From an uncultured Lachnospiraceae bacterium (GTDB lineage: Bacteria; Bacillota; Clostridia; Lachnospirales; Lachnospiraceae), in assembly GCA_934292725.1 (NCBI GenBank), contig CAKQXY010000078.1:1-9269 (forward strand): DNA of 9,269 nucleotides, read 5' to 3'. Positions 7,315-9,269 of this stretch are shown piece by piece; positions within the stretch are counted from its first letter, which is position 1, and the number at the start of each line of letters is the position of its first letter. A program made the position numbers and the translations under genes. The notes under the pieces were generated by a model. The model was not told the origin of the DNA. It did no database searches and saw only the letters and a program-made list of their open reading frames with translations.

Positions 7315-7599
7315 TTACGAATGATAGTCCACAATTTCAACATTAAAGAAATCATCTCCATCAACATTAAAACAAATGCGGTATTGAATATTGATACGAA
7401 TGCTATATTGTCCCTCACGATCACCATGCAGCAATTCCAAGTGATTCGCTGGCGGAACTCTCAGATCCTCCAAACATCTTGCATTGTCGATCATCATCAA
7501 TTTCCGCAATGCTATACGCTGTATTGTCTGCGGTAACTTCTTCGAAAAAATTTGGTTGTATACTTTTTCTGTTTCTTTTTCTGCAAAACTCTTTATCAT
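7315..7599 (-). CDS. higB: HigB-type toxin (RelE/ParE superfamily mRNA interferase)
   Basis: 94 aa, full length for HigB. Conserved family blocks are all present: MIKSFAEKETEKV at the N-terminus, KLPQTIQRIALRKLMMID, LEDLRVPPANHLELLHGDREGQYSIRIN and the C-terminal YRICF...VEIVDYH. In this family the toxin cleaves mRNA on the ribosome, and basic and aromatic residues near the C-terminus (R68, R74, Y92, H93) are the likely active-site set. One deviation is I71 where Asp is common in N-D-Q-Y/W-R. The ATG at 7599 is the only in-frame start that keeps the conserved N-terminus, yet no Shine-Dalgarno precedes it and the -10 element ends only 8 nt upstream. It is the first gene of the operon with higA. 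Confidence 0.94.
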   Translation of the reverse strand: MIKSFAEKETEKVYNQIFSKKLPQTIQRIALRKLMMIDNARCLEDLRVPPANHLELLHGDREGQYSIRINIQYRICFNVDGDDFFNVEIVDYHS

Positions 7600-7607
7600 A
7601 CATCTAT

Positions 7608-7636
7608 ATTGTATCTGTTTCGCGTGTATATGTCAA
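7608..7636 (-). promoter_or_regulatory. higBA promoter, TTGACA-17-TACAAT, giving a leaderless higB mRNA
   Basis: On the minus strand a perfect -35 TTGACA (7631-7636) and a -10 TACAAT (7608-7613) are separated by 17 bp. Only 8 nt (ATAGATGT) lie between the -10 and the higB ATG at 7599, so the usual start window (6-8 nt after the -10) falls at 7601-7599, that is, at or within two bases of the start codon. The spacer holds the candidate operator core GTGTATAT (plus strand 7624-7631). Confidence 0.85.
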
Positions 7637-7649
7637 GCAGTCAGAGTCA

Positions 7650-7838
7650 TTTGAGTAAGGGAAACTTAGCTTTTTTGATAGAAGTACCAAATACGATACC
7701 ATATTTCTTCAAAAGATCCATTGCCTTTATAACGGCTGCATAATGTCCATTGCCGCGACGACTATCATTTGTCTCAGGTGTTCCTTCAATTGAAAGAAGG
7801 AATGTAATATTTCCAAGTTCTACAATCTTCTCATCGTA
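7650..7838 (-). pseudogene. Fragment of a radical SAM/SPASM-type protein
   Basis: Conceptual translation on the minus strand, in the same frame as the S66 remnant upstream, gives KIVELGNITFLLSIEGTPE, then TNDSRRGNGHY, then AVIKAMDLLKKYGIVFGTSI (7677-7829). The pattern S-I-E-G...E-T-x-x-R-R-G-x-G-x-Y...A-M-D-L-L-x-x-x-x-I-x-F-G is the middle of the radical SAM barrel as found in SPASM-type enzymes. The N-terminal CxxxCxxC cluster motif and the rest of the protein are absent, so it cannot be functional. The last nine codons (KKAKFPLLK, to the TGA at 7647) do not look like family sequence and mark the break, close to the higBA promoter. The stretch is open apart from the stops at its upstream end and well conserved, so the damage looks recent. 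Confidence 0.7.
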
Positions 7839-8039
7839 TTATGCTTCATCCTACGGTTTTCCAACCAAAACACCGCCAACAACATCAAATACACCTTTCT
7901 CTTTGAGGGTGCTAATTTCTTTTAATCTCTTTACACCGATTTCTATGTTGTGACTACAAAATTCTTCACCCAACATTCCGCTTGACAAGCTAACAATTGC
8001 TACCTTGTCACCTTTTCTTAACTTTCTGGCATATTGCAT
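7839..8039 (-). pseudogene. Internally deleted S66 LD-carboxypeptidase / MccF-like gene
   Basis: The ATG at 8039 has a strong AAGGAGG site, and the first 42 residues (MQYARKLRKGDKVAIVSLSS, GMLGEEFC, NIEIGVKRLKE) match the N-terminus of S66 LD-carboxypeptidase/MccF-like proteins. The next residues (STLKEKGVFDVVGGVLVGKP) match the region near the C-terminus of the same family, so about 200 residues, including the catalytic Ser and Glu regions, are missing. The repeated LKE at the join suggests deletion between short similar sequences. Just after GKP, two in-frame stops replace likely Gln and Tyr codons (TAG at 7851-7853, TAA at 7839-7841) in what would read GKP-Q-D-E-A-Y-Y-D-E. The frame then passes into the radical SAM fragment. 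Family members cleave murein LD-peptide bonds or detoxify microcin C; this copy cannot. Confidence 0.75.
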
Positions 8040-8057
8040 GATAATCGCCTCCTTCGT

Positions 8058-8264
8058 TTACTGTTCAAACAACTGCTTTCCAATAATACTCAAACTTCCT
8101 CCCACCGCACGGTAGACTTCTATAGGCGATTCACTCCTGCCGTGCCGATACCATTTCAGTCTTCATCTATCATATCTTTCCGTAAAAAATTCAATGGTAA
8201 AGAAAATCGAGACCATTAAACCAGCGAAAAATATGGTTTTTATCGACAAATACTTGCAAAAATA
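8058..8264 (-). pseudogene. C-terminal remnant of an unrecognised gene
   Basis: A minus-strand frame ending at TAA (8058-8060), 18 bp before the S66 remnant's ATG, encodes a 34-residue tail (8061-8162). It begins RLKWYRHGRSESPIEV and ends GGSLSIIGKQLFEQ. Upstream of a TGA at 8163-8165 the same frame continues for 33 codons (8166-8264) with a hydrophobic, membrane-helix-like stretch (KTIFFAGLMVSIFF, then TERYDR). The tail has ordinary protein composition and a position expected of an upstream operon partner of the S66 gene. I do not recognise the family. The hydrophobic part could be chance in AT-rich DNA; the 34-residue tail is the firmer part. Confidence 0.4.
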
Positions 8265-8282
8265 TCAAACCCGTGATATTCT
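8254..8282 (+). promoter_or_regulatory. Possible promoter for the Rpn-family gene, TTGCAA-17-TATTCT
   Basis: TTGCAA (8254-8259) and TATTCT (8277-8282) are 17 bp apart, each matching the SigA consensus at four of six positions. The leader would be about 100 nt. No better candidate was found between 8040 and 8390, a stretch of about 350 bp that otherwise holds only the remnant on the minus strand and an inverted repeat near the ribosome site. Confidence 0.4.
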
Positions 8283-8350
8283 CATACCAGAAAGGAACAT
8301 TCTAAGGTACAAAAGAAAACCGCTGGATAACACAAAATACATCAGATAAG

Positions 8351-8366
8351 TACCGAAATTCGGGTA
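8351..8366. repeat. Inverted repeat just upstream of the Rpn-family start
   Basis: CCGAA-A-TTCGG (8353-8363) is a perfect inverted repeat with a 1-nt centre, extended to TACCGAA/TTCGGGTA with one bulged base (8351-8366). It lies 12 bp before the GGAGG ribosome site. With a one-base centre it looks more like a protein-binding site or an insertion-end signature than a stable RNA hairpin. Confidence 0.4.
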
Positions 8367-8390
8367 TTACATAAAATGGAGGACTTATTG

Positions 8391-9269
8391 ATGAACGATA
8401 ACTCAGAAACTGTACAATTGCTGCCCCTGACTTCTGATATTGTATTTAAGCAGGTATTTGGTCAGGAAGAAAGTAAGCCAATTCTTCGTGTATTTTTAAA
8501 TGATGTTCTTGGATTAGATATTCAATCTACCGAGCAGATCACTCTTTTAAATCCAATCATTGATCCGAAATATCTCGATGATAAAATGTGTATACTGGAT
8601 ATAAGAGTTCAGTTAGCGAATCGAAGTCTTATTGATATCGAAATCCAAGTATTGAATCGCCACAACATGGAGCAGCGCGCCTTGTATTATACCTGCCAGC
8701 TTTGTACAGAACAATTGCATACCGGAGATGATTATTCCAAAACTGCACCAGTCTACGGATTAAATCTGTTGTGTTTCGACTTATACGAAGATTCCCGTTA
8801 CTACAGAAGCTTTATTCTTAAGGATGAAGAAACAAACGAAACTTACAGACAAAATTTTAAGATTGCATTTTTTGAGTTACGCAAAGCAGTCAATGAATTA
8901 TCTCAAACAAAAGAAGTTGAAACTCTTAATCTTTCTGGCTTAACTGCACGAGATCAGTGGGCACTATTTATCAACTCTGATCAAAAGGAGGTGTATGAAA
9001 AATTGATTGAAGAAAACAAAACATTTGAGGAAGCATATGAGCGTCTGAAAAAAGCCAGCAGCGATGAAACATTAATGGCTATGTATCGAAATCGTGAAAA
9101 AGCAATCCGTGACTGGAATGATTCCATAAATTCAGCTAGAAAAGACGGTGAACAGCGTGTTAATACGCTTTATAAGAAATTATTACAAGAAAATAGAGGA
9201 TCTGAAATTCCAAAAGCGATTGCAGATCAAACATTTCGAGCTAAACTATTTAATGAATACGGAATTTAA
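8391..9269 (+). CDS. Rpn family recombination-promoting nuclease / putative transposase (PD-(D/E)XK)
   Basis: 292 aa from the chosen start, a complete gene whose TAA is the last codon of the window. The N-terminus LPLTSDIVFKQVFG (11-24) is the family signature. The nuclease core shows D70 in CILDIRVQ and E84-x-Q86 in LIDIEIQV, the PD-(D/E)XK site with Gln replacing Lys, which is usual in Rpn/PDDEXK_2 proteins. YYTCQLCTEQLHTGDDYSKT and VYGLNLLCFDL follow, as is typical. The C-terminal third (about 200-260) is charged and helical. An in-frame ATG at 8376 overlaps the GGAGG site (8378-8382), so the ATG at 8391, eight bases after GGAGG, is preferred. Rpn proteins are DNA endonucleases linked to RecA-independent recombination; many were first annotated as transposases. 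No terminal inverted repeats clearly framing the gene were seen. It adjoins a patch of decayed genes and a toxin-antitoxin pair. Confidence 0.9.
   Translation: MNDNSETVQLLPLTSDIVFKQVFGQEESKPILRVFLNDVLGLDIQSTEQITLLNPIIDPKYLDDKMCILDIRVQLANRSLIDIEIQVLNRHNMEQRALYYTCQLCTEQLHTGDDYSKTAPVYGLNLLCFDLYEDSRYYRSFILKDEETNETYRQNFKIAFFELRKAVNELSQTKEVETLNLSGLTARDQWALFINSDQKEVYEKLIEENKTFEEAYERLKKASSDETLMAMYRNREKAIRDWNDSINSARKDGEQRVNTLYKKLLQENRGSEIPKAIADQTFRAKLFNEYGI

Noticed and set aside
7421..7603. Alternative 60-codon frame starting at the upstream ATG (7603) overlapping higB
   Set aside because: The HigB family sequence is entirely in the 7599 frame. The 7603 ATG is only 4 nt after the -10 and would probably not be in the mRNA.
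8194..8349. A 51-codon plus-strand frame (MVKKIETIKP...) upstream of the Rpn gene
   Set aside because: It has no Shine-Dalgarno, no recognisable family and overlaps the candidate promoter. It is antisense to a frame that looks at least as protein-like, so it is probably chance in AT-rich DNA.
8376..8390. ATG at 8376 as the Rpn-family start
   Set aside because: It overlaps the GGAGG ribosome site that serves the ATG at 8391, and the extra five residues (MEDLL) are not needed by the family.

Overview
The window looks like chromosomal DNA of a low-to-moderate GC Firmicute, most likely a gut Clostridia/Lachnospiraceae-type organism. This rests on gene content, Shine-Dalgarno strength, codon style and the mix of decayed accessory genes; no rRNA or marker gene is present to confirm it.

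Left part (1-4039, minus strand): an envelope-related gene string read right to left. It runs OmpR-type response regulator, sensor histidine kinase (overlapping the regulator by 14 bp), cardiolipin synthase, then the first 15 codons of a gene that may be a GH42-type beta-galactosidase. Gaps are -14, 72 and 38 bp with no obvious terminator, so the first three genes, and possibly all four, may be co-transcribed. A membrane-lipid enzyme directly behind a two-component system suggests envelope-stress control, which is an inference.

Middle (4072-6904): a 170-bp hairpin-rich element with terminal inverted repeats fills the gap between the regulator and threonine synthase (thrC, minus strand). thrC has a near-consensus promoter and a short structured leader. 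It is divergent from a membrane-anchored VanY-type (M15B) D,D-carboxypeptidase on the plus strand, which ends at a clean stem-loop that could also terminate transcription arriving from the right.

Right part (6905-9269): an accessory patch. It holds a higB-higA toxin-antitoxin pair (minus strand) whose promoter sits so close to higB that the mRNA should be leaderless. Next comes a graveyard of same-strand gene fragments: a radical SAM core piece, an S66 LD-carboxypeptidase/MccF-like gene with its middle deleted and two stops, and a C-terminal tail of an unrecognised gene. Last is an intact Rpn/PD-(D/E)XK family putative transposase-nuclease (plus strand) ending exactly at the window edge. The pattern looks like a small indel/insertion hotspot.

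I did not find a clearly novel multi-gene system. The observations I consider most worth checking are the structured 170-bp repeat, the leaderless toxin start with a shared candidate operator sequence, and the chimeric pseudogene.
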